Notes: generated by a model not told the origin, from the letters alone. Shown: positions 17,867-27,437, counted from the first letter of the stretch. The stretch: 64,000 bases of DNA from JADLHS01 sp964594985 (GCA_964594985.1 CAZQNQ010000004.1:1-64000), one strand, 5' to 3'. A program made the numbers and translations.

Positions 17867-19933
17867 CTAACGATCCAATCTCAAGATGAACCCGCCGCGC
17901 GGTGGCAAGATATGCGCCCAACCATCGGCTTTCGCAAGTGGCGTCGCGATCACTTGCATGGTGGCATCGGAGGCTTCCGCCACGAGCACCCGCGCGCCAA
18001 ACTTTCGGTAAGGTTTCAAATCAAGCGTGATCGGCAACGCTTCACCCGTGCCGTTGATGCCGGCAATGAACCAGCTTGCACCCGAGCGCCGCGCAAAGAC
18101 CACCACGCGCCCCGGTTCGCCCAGCAGACAGCGCGTTTCGTCCCAACGGGCGGGTGCATCGCGAAAAATTTTCAAGGCTGAAGCCGGCAATGATTCAAAC
18201 AGCTTCGCCTGATCCGCAAAGTGTACAATGCCCGACGTGAAGATGAGCGCCGTCGCCAATTCATGCGCCGCAGTGGTGGTGCGCTGATACTTCTTCGGCG
18301 AAATCGCCACGGGCGTGTAATCCATCGGCCCAACGACATTGCGCGTGAACGGCAGCACCGTGTTCAGTTCCGCCGCCTTTTCCGTGTAGCGCGGCTCGTA
18401 AAAATAGCTCTCCGTGCCCAGCACCGCTTCCGCCGTCATGAAGTTCGGCCAGGTGCGATGCCAGCCCCGCGGCATCGTGCAACCGTGCAGGTTCACCAAC
18501 AGCTTGCGCTCCGCCGCGGCGGCGAACAACTCGTGCATGGCCGCGATGCTCTCCTGCCGGTCGGAACACCAGAAATCCACCTTCACCCCGCGCGCGCCCG
18601 CCGTGGCGATTTCGTCCAACTTTTGCGCGCATTTTTTCGCGTCGTAAAAATCCTGCGCGTGCAGCCATGCCAGCGGCGCGACGTTGTTGGACTTTGCATA
18701 AGTCGAAATCGGTTTCAAGCCCGGCCGCCACCAGCCCGCGTCGAACAACGTGTATTCCCAGCCCATGCGCGCGGCGAAATCCGTGAACTCATTGAACAAT
18801 TTTTCCGTGGCCGGGCCATCGGGATACGACCACCACGCCCAAGATGCGCGCCCCGGCTTGATCCATGACGGGTCCTTGATCTGCGACGGCGGTGCGAGAT
18901 CGGTCACTAAAGTTGAAGTCGCGATCTCCCCGGCATTCTGCCCGAGCACGATAACGCGCCACGGCATCGTCCACGGCAGAACGGAGCGCGGATTTGTCGT
19001 GAGATTGGTGGACTGACCCTTCGTGCGTTCGTCCGGAAGCGGAAACGCCACGCGATACAATCCCCCGCTCGAATCAGCCGCGAGATGACAACCCGGATAC
19101 GAGCCATCCGTTCCCGACTCGGTCACCAGAACCCAACTGTCGGCGCTCGGCACGTTGAACAGCGCGGGAAAACACCAGCCGCGCGGTTCGTCGCGCGAGC
19201 GCGGCGGCGCGTCGCCCGGCGCAACATGAAAATAGAAGTCCTCGTAAGCCGGTGTGTATGGTCCGGCCGCGTGATACGGTTGCAGCCAACCGCGCGTATT
19301 CGTCGCCACTTGAAAACCCGTCAACTCCGCCGTCACTTCACGCACTTCTTTCGATTCGCTCGCGAACCGATACCGAAACGCCACGCCTTCATCACTGGCG
19401 GCCAGGTCAATCGTCACCGCAGCATTGTTCGTGTTGCAAAACTCCAGGCTGCGCTGATTCAACTTCCGGTCCACGCGCGGCGCGATGCCCGCGAACAATT
19501 CATATTTCTCGCGGCGCTTTTCGACTTTGCCGGCCCGGGCGAGTTTTAATGCGCTTTCAAAAGATTGGTCGGCGCGCACGATTCCCAGCGGCGCCGGCGG
19601 CAAAACAATTTTTCCTTCGCGCGACACTTGATAACTCAGGCGACCGTCAGCATTCAGGTTGACGGAAATTTCCTTGCGACCATCCGGCGAAGTCAGCGAC
19701 CAATGATTGTTTTCGGCCCGCAAAATGCCCGGAAAAACAAGCAGTGCGAGCAGCGGCAAAAACTGGCGGCAGGGATGCCGCCAGAACCCGCAGGCAGGGA
19801 TGCCTGCGCTACGTAACGCCGGCATCCCTGCCTGCGGGTTTCCCGAACATCCCAGCTCCGGGTTGCGCCAAAGTTTGTTCCAACGAGTCTTCAGTCTCAA
19901 AATACTTCCTTGGTGGTTCTTCAACATTCTCAA
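17867..19933 (-). CDS. GH97 glycoside hydrolase, retaining alpha-galactosidase type
   Basis: Up to 688 residues. N-terminal sandwich (SLTSPDGRKEISVNLNADGR), then a barrel with WSYPDGPATEKLFNEF, GARGVKVDFWCSDRQES and MTAEAVLGTESY, then the C-terminal greek-key domain. The Asp in GVKVDFW lies at the nucleophile position of retaining GH97 enzymes (BT1871-type alpha-galactosidases); inverting SusB-type alpha-glucosidases lack it. The leader is odd: residues 32-57 are encoded by palindromic repeats (19763-19840) and are followed at once by the hydrophobic core LPLLALLVFPGILRA. The true start could be the ATG at 19933 or an internal one near 19825. No shared C-terminal motif (ends FILRLDR), so likely periplasmic. 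It is read with GH36 upstream and GH95 downstream. Confidence 0.88.
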   Translation of the reverse strand: MRMLKNHQGSILRLKTRWNKLWRNPELGCSGNPQAGMPALRSAGIPACGFWRHPCRQFLPLLALLVFPGILRAENNHWSLTSPDGRKEISVNLNADGRLSYQVSREGKIVLPPAPLGIVRADQSFESALKLARAGKVEKRREKYELFAGIAPRVDRKLNQRSLEFCNTNNAAVTIDLAASDEGVAFRYRFASESKEVREVTAELTGFQVATNTRGWLQPYHAAGPYTPAYEDFYFHVAPGDAPPRSRDEPRGWCFPALFNVPSADSWVLVTESGTDGSYPGCHLAADSSGGLYRVAFPLPDERTKGQSTNLTTNPRSVLPWTMPWRVIVLGQNAGEIATSTLVTDLAPPSQIKDPSWIKPGRASWAWWSYPDGPATEKLFNEFTDFAARMGWEYTLFDAGWWRPGLKPISTYAKSNNVAPLAWLHAQDFYDAKKCAQKLDEIATAGARGVKVDFWCSDRQESIAAMHELFAAAAERKLLVNLHGCTMPRGWHRTWPNFMTAEAVLGTESYFYEPRYTEKAAELNTVLPFTRNVVGPMDYTPVAISPKKYQRTTTAAHELATALIFTSGIVHFADQAKLFESLPASALKIFRDAPARWDETRCLLGEPGRVVVFARRSGASWFIAGINGTGEALPITLDLKPYRKFGARVLVAEASDATMQVIATPLAKADGWAHILPPRGGFILRLDR
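19763..19840. repeat. Palindromic repeat pair lying in the GH97 leader
   Basis: First palindrome: CTGGCGGCA (19763-19771), GGGA loop, TGCCGCCAG (19776-19784). Second: AACCCGCAGGCAGGGATGCC (19785-19804) and its exact reverse complement GGCATCCCTGCCTGCGGGTT (19821-19840) around a 16-nt spacer. Both share the GGCAGGGATGCC core, so they are one repeat family. They stay in frame with GH97. Confidence 0.9.
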
Positions 19934-19961
19934 TGGGTAGTTACAGCCGTAAATGGTTTGA

Positions 19962-20122
19962 CGCTCGCCCTCACCCTAACCCTCTCCCCCAGGAGAGGGA
20001 ACAGCATCGGGGCACTTTTCGGCTGCTTCAGAGCGCCACCCGCTGATCCAGTCGCAGGTTCTCGAAAGAGACGGCGAAAAACTCTCCCTCTCCCTGGGAG
20101 AGAGGGCCGGGGTGAGGGCGAG
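19962..20122. repeat. MITE-like intergenic element with imperfect terminal inverted repeats
   Basis: The left end (from 19962: CGCTCGCCCTCACCCTAACC) and right end (to 20122: GGCCGGGGTGAGGGCGAG) are near-perfect reverse complements. Each end also folds on itself (CCCTCTCCCCCAGGAGAGGG; CTCTCCCTCTCCCTGGGAGA). It sits in the 250-bp gap between GH36 and GH97 and would place strong hairpins in the transcript. Carries no gene. Confidence 0.8.
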
Positions 20123-20183
20123 TGTTGAACCATTCTTGCTGAACACTCTTTAACCACTCCAAACATCGAAGAGCTTCCTTGTT

Positions 20184-22760
20184 TCACGGCGCGAGTTCGA
20201 TGATGCAGGCTTCAAGTCCCTTCACGCAATTTGGCACAATCCCATCGCGCATCAGTTCTTCGCCAGTGAACGATTTCCCTTCTTGCGCCAGCGCGGCGCG
20301 TCCCGGCGCGGGATTCATCTCGCGCACGGTGTAACGTTTCGCGGGATCGAGACCCTGCGGACGAACCGGCTGCGCTTCGCCATCTTTGAGTTGAAACACA
20401 AACAGCGCGGCCTTGGCGTGATCCGGGGAAACATAGTTCAACGCTCCACGGGCGGCGTTGTGCGGACGTTCCAAGCGATACAAATCACCGAGATGCACGA
20501 CCTCGCGGATACGTTTGTAAGCGGCAATCGCTCCCGCGCAGACCGCCTTGTCCTCCGGCGATAGCTTCACCAGATCAAGGTCCATGCCGTAGCGTGCGCT
20601 CATCGCGACGCTGCACGCGAAGTGCATCGGGCGATGTCCCCAATGCGTCACATGGCTCGCCATGCTCATCGCCGGAAAAAAGTAGGAGAAATCCCATTGC
20701 ATCGGAATGCGCACCGTCGGATCGGTGTTATCGCTCGGCCAGAACTCGTGGAAATATTTCAACGCGCCATAGTCCACGCGCCCGCCGCCGCCCGAGCACA
20801 GCATCAATTCAATTTTCGGAAACGTCTTCGCCGTCTGGTCCATCAACTCGTAAAGCGCATGGGTGTAATCAATCCAGAGATGCGATTGGCGTTCCGGCTT
20901 CAACCACAACGACCCCGGCTGCGTGAGGTAGCGATTGCAATCCCACTTCGCGTACGCAATGCCCGGCACGCCGAGAATGTCCTGAATCACCTTCCACTCG
21001 AACTTCTGCACCTCGGGCCGCGTGAGGTCGAGCACGAGTTGGTTGCGCTGCAATTCCAGTTCACGCTTCGGCTGGCGGATGACCCAATCAGGATGCTTCT
21101 CAAAAAGTTCGCTCTTGGGATTTACCATTTCCGGTTCGATCCAGATGCCGAATTGCAACCCGCGTTTGTTCGCCTCGGTCGCCAACGGGGCAAGACCCTT
21201 TGGCAAACGCTTCCAGTTCGGCTCCCAATCGCCGAGACCGGCGTTGTCACTGAGCCGCGGATACTTGTTCGCGAACCAGCCATCATCCAGCAGGAACAAC
21301 TCCGTGCCGATCTCCTTCGCCGGATCGTAGAGGCTGACGATGCGATTAAAATCAAAGTCAAAGCCCGTCGCCTCCCAGTTGTTCAGCAACACCGTGCGCG
21401 GTTGATCCCCATCGCGTAACGCATTCGCCCGCGCCCAGCGATGCAACTTGCGGCTCATGTCGCCCAAGCCATGATCGCTCCACGCCCAGATCATCGGCGG
21501 CGTGGTGAACTTCTCGCCGGCCTTCAGGTGATACGTGGAGGCAAAGGGATTGAGGCCGCACACGGCGCGCAAGCCGGTGGCAAAATTATCAAACGCGAAG
21601 CGAAAACTCCCCGACCATGCGAGCGACCCCGCCAGCACCCGACCGCTGTTCTCCTGCGGCGCCCCGTCGAGCGAAAGCACGAACGACGGATTGCGAAACT
21701 GATGCGCCCGCACACCGATCTTGGAATCGAGCACCTTCGTGCCGGGATTCAGCGGCTCGACGAACGGCTGCATCTCCTTCGCCCAATCGCCGAAGAAGTG
21801 CAACAGGTTTACATTTGTCGGCGCGAACAGGAGCGCACTCGACGCCATCTGTTCCAACTTCACCTCGCCGCGTTCGCGATGCTGGATCTCCGTCCACTGC
21901 TCGATGACATCCTGCTCGCGATACGCGCGGAAGCACAGCGCGACCTCGAATGGATACGCGACATCACGCAGTTTGATGCGGGTGATTTCCCGGCCATCAC
22001 CTTCAGTCGTGCGCGTCACTCCATCGTAGATCAACGCCGTGGACGTGTTGCCATCGGCATGAACCACCTGCAACGCCGGCTCCCAGATGTAACCATCGCC
22101 CCATTGCGGAAAACTCTCATCGTTGCGCAGCAGCTTGGCGGAATCTCCACCTCCAATGGCGCGTTGATAAAGCCGCCCATCGTCACTCACCTGAAAACTG
22201 AGCGCGAACGTCCTGGTTTGCACGGCGAGGGTTTCGTAGGCCGGCAGCGAAGCCGGCTTGGCCGCGCCGTCCGTCATGACGATCTGTGCGTCGGCCCAGT
22301 TCGCGTGATCGTTGCCTTCGCCATCGCCGCCATCCGTGGCCCGCATGGTCAGGATTTTTACACCAGACAAGTCCACGTCCACGGACTTCGCCGGCTGACT
22401 GACCTTCATCACGCCGCTGCGCCAAAGCTCTTTGCTATCGCCAACGACAATAAACTCCACGCTGCCCTGCGCGCTCGCGCTGTCATTCACGCCGACTTGC
22501 GCGGTGAACCGCTTCGCGTTCCCGCCGAGATCCACCCGCAGTTTACTGTTCGCGTGTGTGCCGATGCCGCTGGTGAATTTCTTTCCCGCGATGCTCAACG
22601 CCCCGCCGCCGATGGCTTGATTCGCCTTCGGTTCGCTCCAGCCGCACGTCATCGGTTTCAAGTCCAGCGATGCAATCGGAGCGGTTGTCGCCAACGCGGA
22701 ACTCACGCCGCTCAACCACGCGAGCAGGACACAATTTTTCAGGGAACGGAATTTCATCAT
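20184..22760 (-). CDS. Secreted NPCBM-GH36 alpha-galactosidase
   Basis: 858 residues. Signal peptide 1-25 (MMKFRSLKNCVLLAWLSGVS). Residues ~30-165 form an NPCBM module (KFTSGIGTHANSKLRVDLGG), a galactose-binding-like domain. The N-terminal super-sandwich of GH36 follows (~175-430), then the catalytic barrel with TELFLLDDGWFANKY, FGIWIEPEMVNPKSEL, AYAKWDCNRY (nucleophile Asp), LMLCSGGGGRVDYG and FWPSDNTD (acid/base Asp). It removes terminal alpha-1,6 or related alpha-galactosyl groups with retention. All key residues are present, so it should be active. It is read after the mutarotase-like gene and before GH97. A C-terminal tail CIIELAP is only superficially like the shared end motif. Confidence 0.92.
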   Translation of the reverse strand: MMKFRSLKNCVLLAWLSGVSSALATTAPIASLDLKPMTCGWSEPKANQAIGGGALSIAGKKFTSGIGTHANSKLRVDLGGNAKRFTAQVGVNDSASAQGSVEFIVVGDSKELWRSGVMKVSQPAKSVDVDLSGVKILTMRATDGGDGEGNDHANWADAQIVMTDGAAKPASLPAYETLAVQTRTFALSFQVSDDGRLYQRAIGGGDSAKLLRNDESFPQWGDGYIWEPALQVVHADGNTSTALIYDGVTRTTEGDGREITRIKLRDVAYPFEVALCFRAYREQDVIEQWTEIQHRERGEVKLEQMASSALLFAPTNVNLLHFFGDWAKEMQPFVEPLNPGTKVLDSKIGVRAHQFRNPSFVLSLDGAPQENSGRVLAGSLAWSGSFRFAFDNFATGLRAVCGLNPFASTYHLKAGEKFTTPPMIWAWSDHGLGDMSRKLHRWARANALRDGDQPRTVLLNNWEATGFDFDFNRIVSLYDPAKEIGTELFLLDDGWFANKYPRLSDNAGLGDWEPNWKRLPKGLAPLATEANKRGLQFGIWIEPEMVNPKSELFEKHPDWVIRQPKRELELQRNQLVLDLTRPEVQKFEWKVIQDILGVPGIAYAKWDCNRYLTQPGSLWLKPERQSHLWIDYTHALYELMDQTAKTFPKIELMLCSGGGGRVDYGALKYFHEFWPSDNTDPTVRIPMQWDFSYFFPAMSMASHVTHWGHRPMHFACSVAMSARYGMDLDLVKLSPEDKAVCAGAIAAYKRIREVVHLGDLYRLERPHNAARGALNYVSPDHAKAALFVFQLKDGEAQPVRPQGLDPAKRYTVREMNPAPGRAALAQEGKSFTGEELMRDGIVPNCVKGLEACIIELAP

Positions 22761-22849
22761 GGTGATTCTGCCAGATTAAGACCTCATTTTCGTGCAAAAT
22801 TCTGCGACGCAAAAAAACTGAACAATCACTTCGCAACCGAAACCCGCGG

Positions 22850-23728
22850 TCACGTCCCGACCCGCCAGCAAACCCGCCACGTGACGGCATCCCGCGCCGC
22901 CACGGTGCCGCACCGGTTGCGCGCCGCCGCCAGCGTCAGGGCGTCGGCATCGCAATTCGTCGGCTCCAACGCGAAATGATCGTGGCCGTGCCAGCCGCCG
23001 CGCGTCAACCACAGGCCCAGCGTATTGTTCTCCGCCGGCGCCCACTCGAATTCCAGCCGGTCTCCCGTGGCCGCATTGTGAATCGCGGCGCTTCCTTCAG
23101 TGATACCTGTCGCAAAAGCTTTGGCGCAATCGCCCGCTGGATTCGCTTTTGCCACATCGTCCACCCACGACGCGCCGTTGAGCAGCGCACGGGTCGAGGC
23201 CGGCAATTCCAACTGATCCCCGGGGCACAGGCGCAACAATGGATGCATGGCCCAAAGAAAATGTTCCACTCCGCTGCTGCGATTGCGCAGGACGTAATCC
23301 AGCCGGATTTCGTTCTCATTCAATTCAATCGTGCGCTCCAGCTCGAACGGCGAGCGCGACAGCGCCACGGAAGTTTTCAGCACGCCCTGCTCGCGGGCGG
23401 CCGCATCCACCTCCCACGGCACGCCCCAGACTTCGCCGTGATCGGGCATCTGTCGGCCTTGCCACTCGCAGGGCGCGATGGTGGGAAGGCATTCGTCCAT
23501 GCCGACGAGCGGGCTGGTGGAAAAGTCGTCTCCCGGTTGATTGCGGAATAATTTTTTCCCACCCGCCGGATGCCACATCCACTCCCGCCCGGTGCGCAGG
23601 TCTTTAAGCGAAACGATCTTCGCGCCCAATTCCGGCACGACCGCGATCTCCACGCACTCGTTATTGAGCACGCAAACCTCGAAGCCTTGCTCAAGCCGCA
23701 CGGTCAGATTATTGGCGAGGGCTTTCAT
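22850..23728 (-). CDS. Aldose-1-epimerase-like (galactose mutarotase superfamily) protein
   Basis: 292 residues without a signal peptide, cytoplasmic. The fold is recognisable from AVVPELGAKIVSLKDLRTGR (usual N-terminal G-a.i..l.d..g.e.l) and the central HFLWAMHPLLRLCPGD; the hydrophobic strand pattern continues to the C-terminus. It would interconvert alpha and beta anomers of a hexose, fitting a pathway that frees alpha-galactose, or bind sugar without catalysis. Catalytic His and Glu cannot be assigned with certainty. It lies between the GH-D enzyme and GH36 with gaps of 60 and 89 bp, so probably in one operon. Confidence 0.75.
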   Translation of the reverse strand: MKALANNLTVRLEQGFEVCVLNNECVEIAVVPELGAKIVSLKDLRTGREWMWHPAGGKKLFRNQPGDDFSTSPLVGMDECLPTIAPCEWQGRQMPDHGEVWGVPWEVDAAAREQGVLKTSVALSRSPFELERTIELNENEIRLDYVLRNRSSGVEHFLWAMHPLLRLCPGDQLELPASTRALLNGASWVDDVAKANPAGDCAKAFATGITEGSAAIHNAATGDRLEFEWAPAENNTLGLWLTRGGWHGHDHFALEPTNCDADALTLAAARNRCGTVAARDAVTWRVCWRVGT

Positions 23729-23788
23729 GCGGTCAGGTTTTCGATGGTGCTTGCACGCGGCGCGGTGTTTGCAGGCCAGGCATAATGT

Positions 23789-26374
23789 TCATGGATAAGT
23801 CAGCCGGAAAAAGACGCCGGGGTTGGCGGAATGAAGCGGAACCTCCCAGCGATTCGTAAATTCCGTTCCGGCAACATCATGCCAGTCCGTGCCGAGGCCA
23901 ACGTCGAGTTGATTGGTTTGCGTCTGCAACCGCCAGCCAAGGTGGCTTGCCGGCCAATCCAGCATCAAATTGTCGCCACTGAATTGTGCGCCCAAGCTGA
24001 TGGGACTTGTTAAGGCGAGCGCGGCGTGATTGGTCACGGTTCCATTCGGGCCGGTCACCACCACGGAATACATCCCCGCATCGGCGAGGGTCACCGGATT
24101 GATGGTGATGGCATTCTCGTTCGCTCCCTCGAGGATGTCTCCATCTTTCATCCAAACATAACTGAAGGGCGGCGTGCCGGCGGCAACGGTGGTGAAAGTG
24201 GTCGCGTTGCCAACGACCAATGCCTGATTTACCGGGCCGGTGGCGCTGGTGGTGCCGGAACCAAGTCGAAATAATTTTGCCTGCTGCGACCCCAAGGTGA
24301 CGCTCCACGTCGGGCCATTGACCACGGTGCTCGCGCCAGTCCACAAATCCACCGCGGTATAGGGCGCATTGGTAATGCCGAGGCGGGCCAGATTCATCAC
24401 CCGGTTCGCGGTGGAGCCGGCATAGTTGAAGGCCGCCACATACCAGGTGTCGCCGTCCTGCCGCACAAAGACCTGGGAGGCGGAGGTTCCAGTGTCGCCT
24501 TCCACCGGACGAAAAGTGACTCCGGCGCGCGCGACTTCGTTGATCGCAGCGTTGGTCAGGTTGGCGATGGCCAGATTTTGCCCGGCGGCGGTCGTCAGAT
24601 TGTCGCTGTTCAGGAAAACCGTTCCGGTTATTGCGCAATTGATGAGCCGGCTCTGGTTCGCGTTCGCCGTCACTCCGGAAAAGCGCATCATGTCGGGATC
24701 GTTGAATTGATAGAGCCGGTCGTGCAACCACCAGCCGTAATTCACCGCCTGCATGGTGCGCATGGTGTCATTGATGGACGCCGCCGTGTCACAGTAAATC
24801 CGCCGCGCATGCGTGTAGCGATACGGAAAAATCGGCGCGATGGACGCGCTGAGAAACATCCGGCCATCGTTTTGCCCGACCAGATATTGCATCCCCTGGT
24901 TGTAGGCCTGAATGCCGGTGGTGACGTTGGTGTCGTAATGCACGCCCTCCATCGCGCCGTGCGTGGTAAAATCAAGCTTCAAAAACTCAAAGCCGCGATT
25001 TTTGAAATAATTGATGTAGTAGGTGGTCATCAACCTGAACCCGGGATGCGTTGGATCAATGGCAATGCCCGCTTGCGACGGCGCCCGTTGCACGCTGCCG
25101 TCGGGAGTGCGCAGATAGGCGTCGCTCCACCGATAGGTCCCGGTGGCGCCGGTCATCCAGGAGTTTGAACCTTGCTGCTCCGTGCCCCAATAAACGAAAG
25201 GCGTCCAGTAAATGCCGGCCTTTTGCCCGTTGGCGCGGCACAGGTTCACGAACTGGGCCAACTGGCCGTCGCTCAGGTTGTCCCAAAAGGAATCGAAATT
25301 CACATAGACCGTGCCACGATTATGAAACCGGTTGGCTTGCAGGTTGTTTTTGATGAAGTTTGCGGTGGTCACGGCCTGGTTGAAAGTGACCGACGAGCCG
25401 TGGGCATACCAACTGTTCCAGCCAAAGGGAACGCCGCCGGCCCATTCCAACTTCGGCGCGATGGCGGCGTTGGCGTCGCCAAAGGCTTCAAGCCCGGTGC
25501 GCCAATCGGAACTGAAACCGACGAACACCGTCGGCGAAACAATCGTGTCGCCCTTGACCAACCCATGCGCCAGAACATCCCGCGTGTTCACCGAGGTGAC
25601 GCCGCCAAAAACATTCAGCACATTCAGCCGGTTGTTCGCGCCCTGAAAATAAACGCCCGTCTTCCAGGTGTCGTGCGTCACCGAACCAACCACGAGTCCG
25701 TGGCGCGAGGTGTTGTCATAAAACGCCGCCACCTCGTAACTCGTGTCGGTGCTGTTCATCGGCATCGCGTTGTAGCTGTAATCGAATGAGTCGTTGTCAA
25801 ACGGCACGCGGAGCGCGCGGTTGTTGGCATAACTGCCGATGTCCACGCCGCCGGGCGTGTCCATCACGAGCGGGCCCATCCAGCGCGATTGCAGGCCGCT
25901 CCCGCTCATCTCCACGCGGGTTGAAAAACTGTCGTCCTGCGCCAGAATGAAAACCTGTTTCATCGGCGGCAGATCGGCGCGCGTGGAAACGATCTCCACC
26001 GTGTTGCTCGACACACTCCACGAACGGTTTGAATAAACCGGGCCGGTGACGTAATTCGTCTGCACCTCGCCGGAGTTCAATCCCACTCCCGCATAAAAGC
26101 CGGTGATTTTCCGGGCGTCCTGCCAGTAAAAATCCGCGCGGCCCGTGCTCAAATCATATTCCAGCCGCACATTGCCGTTGGTCATCATGAGCACGTCCCC
26201 GGTTTGCACCGGCGGCAACAGCGGCCCGGCCGCGCCCGGCAATACTCCGATCAATCCGGCCAGCATCACGCCCAGACACCCCGCATAATGGCGATAGGAT
26301 TGACCGATGCTCCCCCGACCCAATCTGCCTTGGCAAATCGGTCCGCCTTGATCTGCATTTTGATTTATTTCCAT
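23789..26374 (-). CDS. Secreted clan GH-D alpha-galactosidase-like enzyme with Ig-like and C-terminal sorting-type domains
   Basis: 861 residues from the ATG at 26374 (MEINQNADQGG...), with a hydrophobic segment at ~35-50 acting as a late signal peptide; nearby Met codons are alternatives. The barrel shows GVPFGWNSWYAHG (GH27/GH36 opening), GIYWTPFVYWG, FEFLKLDFTTHGAMEG (nucleophile Asp) and FNDPDMMRFSG (GH27-like acid/base Asp). A greek-key domain follows, then an Ig-like module (~690-775, PPFSYVWMKDGDILEGANEN), and a final ~75-residue sandwich ending GVFFRLTYP. Expected to act on terminal alpha-galactose or alpha-N-acetylgalactosamine. It is the first enzyme after the PATR-pseudopilin pair and carries the shared C-terminal end, suggesting surface display. 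Confidence 0.82.
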   Translation of the reverse strand: MEINQNADQGGPICQGRLGRGSIGQSYRHYAGCLGVMLAGLIGVLPGAAGPLLPPVQTGDVLMMTNGNVRLEYDLSTGRADFYWQDARKITGFYAGVGLNSGEVQTNYVTGPVYSNRSWSVSSNTVEIVSTRADLPPMKQVFILAQDDSFSTRVEMSGSGLQSRWMGPLVMDTPGGVDIGSYANNRALRVPFDNDSFDYSYNAMPMNSTDTSYEVAAFYDNTSRHGLVVGSVTHDTWKTGVYFQGANNRLNVLNVFGGVTSVNTRDVLAHGLVKGDTIVSPTVFVGFSSDWRTGLEAFGDANAAIAPKLEWAGGVPFGWNSWYAHGSSVTFNQAVTTANFIKNNLQANRFHNRGTVYVNFDSFWDNLSDGQLAQFVNLCRANGQKAGIYWTPFVYWGTEQQGSNSWMTGATGTYRWSDAYLRTPDGSVQRAPSQAGIAIDPTHPGFRLMTTYYINYFKNRGFEFLKLDFTTHGAMEGVHYDTNVTTGIQAYNQGMQYLVGQNDGRMFLSASIAPIFPYRYTHARRIYCDTAASINDTMRTMQAVNYGWWLHDRLYQFNDPDMMRFSGVTANANQSRLINCAITGTVFLNSDNLTTAAGQNLAIANLTNAAINEVARAGVTFRPVEGDTGTSASQVFVRQDGDTWYVAAFNYAGSTANRVMNLARLGITNAPYTAVDLWTGASTVVNGPTWSVTLGSQQAKLFRLGSGTTSATGPVNQALVVGNATTFTTVAAGTPPFSYVWMKDGDILEGANENAITINPVTLADAGMYSVVVTGPNGTVTNHAALALTSPISLGAQFSGDNLMLDWPASHLGWRLQTQTNQLDVGLGTDWHDVAGTEFTNRWEVPLHSANPGVFFRLTYP

Positions 26375-26485
26375 GGTTGTTTCAGGGTGCAGGCGCACAC
26401 TACGCGGTCAGGCTTTTGACCCGGCGCGATTTTTTACTTTGGTTTTTCAAACAGCGCGTTTCAGTTGGGGGGGGCCGCACTGTCA

Positions 26486-27310
26486 TCACGGGGGGCGGAC
26501 GGCCGGAGGTTGCCAGTCAAGATGCCAGTATAAAGTCCACAGTGATTCCAAGTTGACCGCTTCCGCATGACCGTCGCCAAAACTCATGACAATTCTTCCA
26601 GTCAACTTCGTCCCCGGCGGGACGGATTGCGGCGCACTACTGGCGCTGCGCGAGCCATGCCGGGCAATCGTGATGCGCTGCATCCCCTCCTTGCCCGGGT
26701 CTCCAGTGTAAAGATTGCGTGCCGGCTGATCGGTGGCCAGCGGATAGAAGTTAATCCAGGTGCTGTCCATGAACACCGGCGTCAGGGTCGGCTTTTGCAG
26801 GTTGGCATCCGAGCGAATCAGCCGCTGGGGATAAAGAGCGCCCGCGCCATAAGTCAGGTTTGGATTTGAGGTCAGCCATTTATTAAGCCCGTAGCTGGAA
26901 GAATAGACGGGATTGGAAAGCGTCCACTGCCAGGCGGTATCGGCTTTGCCGGGGGGATTGACGGCGGCGGTGGGATTGCCCCGATTGGGCGCGGCAGGAG
27001 AAAGCAGGACGTTGGTGGCATTTCCGTAGTAAGCCAGCATGGCGCCCATCCAATCACCGCCACTCAGCATGGGATCCGTGCTGACCGGCCCCACCCATTG
27101 CCGCGTTTCCTCAACATACATCTGACCGGCCAGCACCAACTGTTTGATGTTGTTGATGCTGCTGATCTGTTGCGCCTTCAATTTGGCCTTCGATAAGGCG
27201 GGCAATAACATCGCCGCCAGAATCGCAATGATGGCAATCACCACCAGCAACTCGATCAAGGTGAAGGCCGGCCCGCGCCGGTAAATTTGTCTTTGTGCTC
27301 TCACGCTCAT
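26486..27310 (-). CDS. Prepilin-type (type II secretion/H-X9-DG-like) pseudopilin
   Basis: 274 residues from the ATG at 27310 (GAGAAAGAAA lies upstream); a TTG 11 codons earlier is possible. The type IV prepilin leader is textbook: RRGP|AFTLIELLVVIAIIAILA, with cleavage after Gly-Pro-like residues before Phe/Thr-Leu-Ile-Glu and a 20-residue hydrophobic helix. The head ends VMSFGDGHAEAV...LWTLYWH, the late Asp-Gly pattern common in these Planctomycetes/Verrucomicrobia proteins. It should be processed by a prepilin peptidase and assembled in a pseudopilus or held on the membrane. It directly follows the giant PATR gene (127-bp gap), as another pseudopilin follows another PATR gene at 53-58 kb. 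Confidence 0.88.
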   Translation of the reverse strand: MSVRAQRQIYRRGPAFTLIELLVVIAIIAILAAMLLPALSKAKLKAQQISSINNIKQLVLAGQMYVEETRQWVGPVSTDPMLSGGDWMGAMLAYYGNATNVLLSPAAPNRGNPTAAVNPPGKADTAWQWTLSNPVYSSSYGLNKWLTSNPNLTYGAGALYPQRLIRSDANLQKPTLTPVFMDSTWINFYPLATDQPARNLYTGDPGKEGMQRITIARHGSRSASSAPQSVPPGTKLTGRIVMSFGDGHAEAVNLESLWTLYWHLDWQPPAVRPP

Positions 27311-27437
27311 TATGTTTTCTTTCTCACAACCTCCGTTTTTCAAGGCGAATCCGACTTCGTCCGCGTCGCCGCCGGATCGGGCCGTTCCCCATCCGGCGGC
27401 AACTTGAATTCAACTTTTCAAAACGCTTCGCTTCGGT

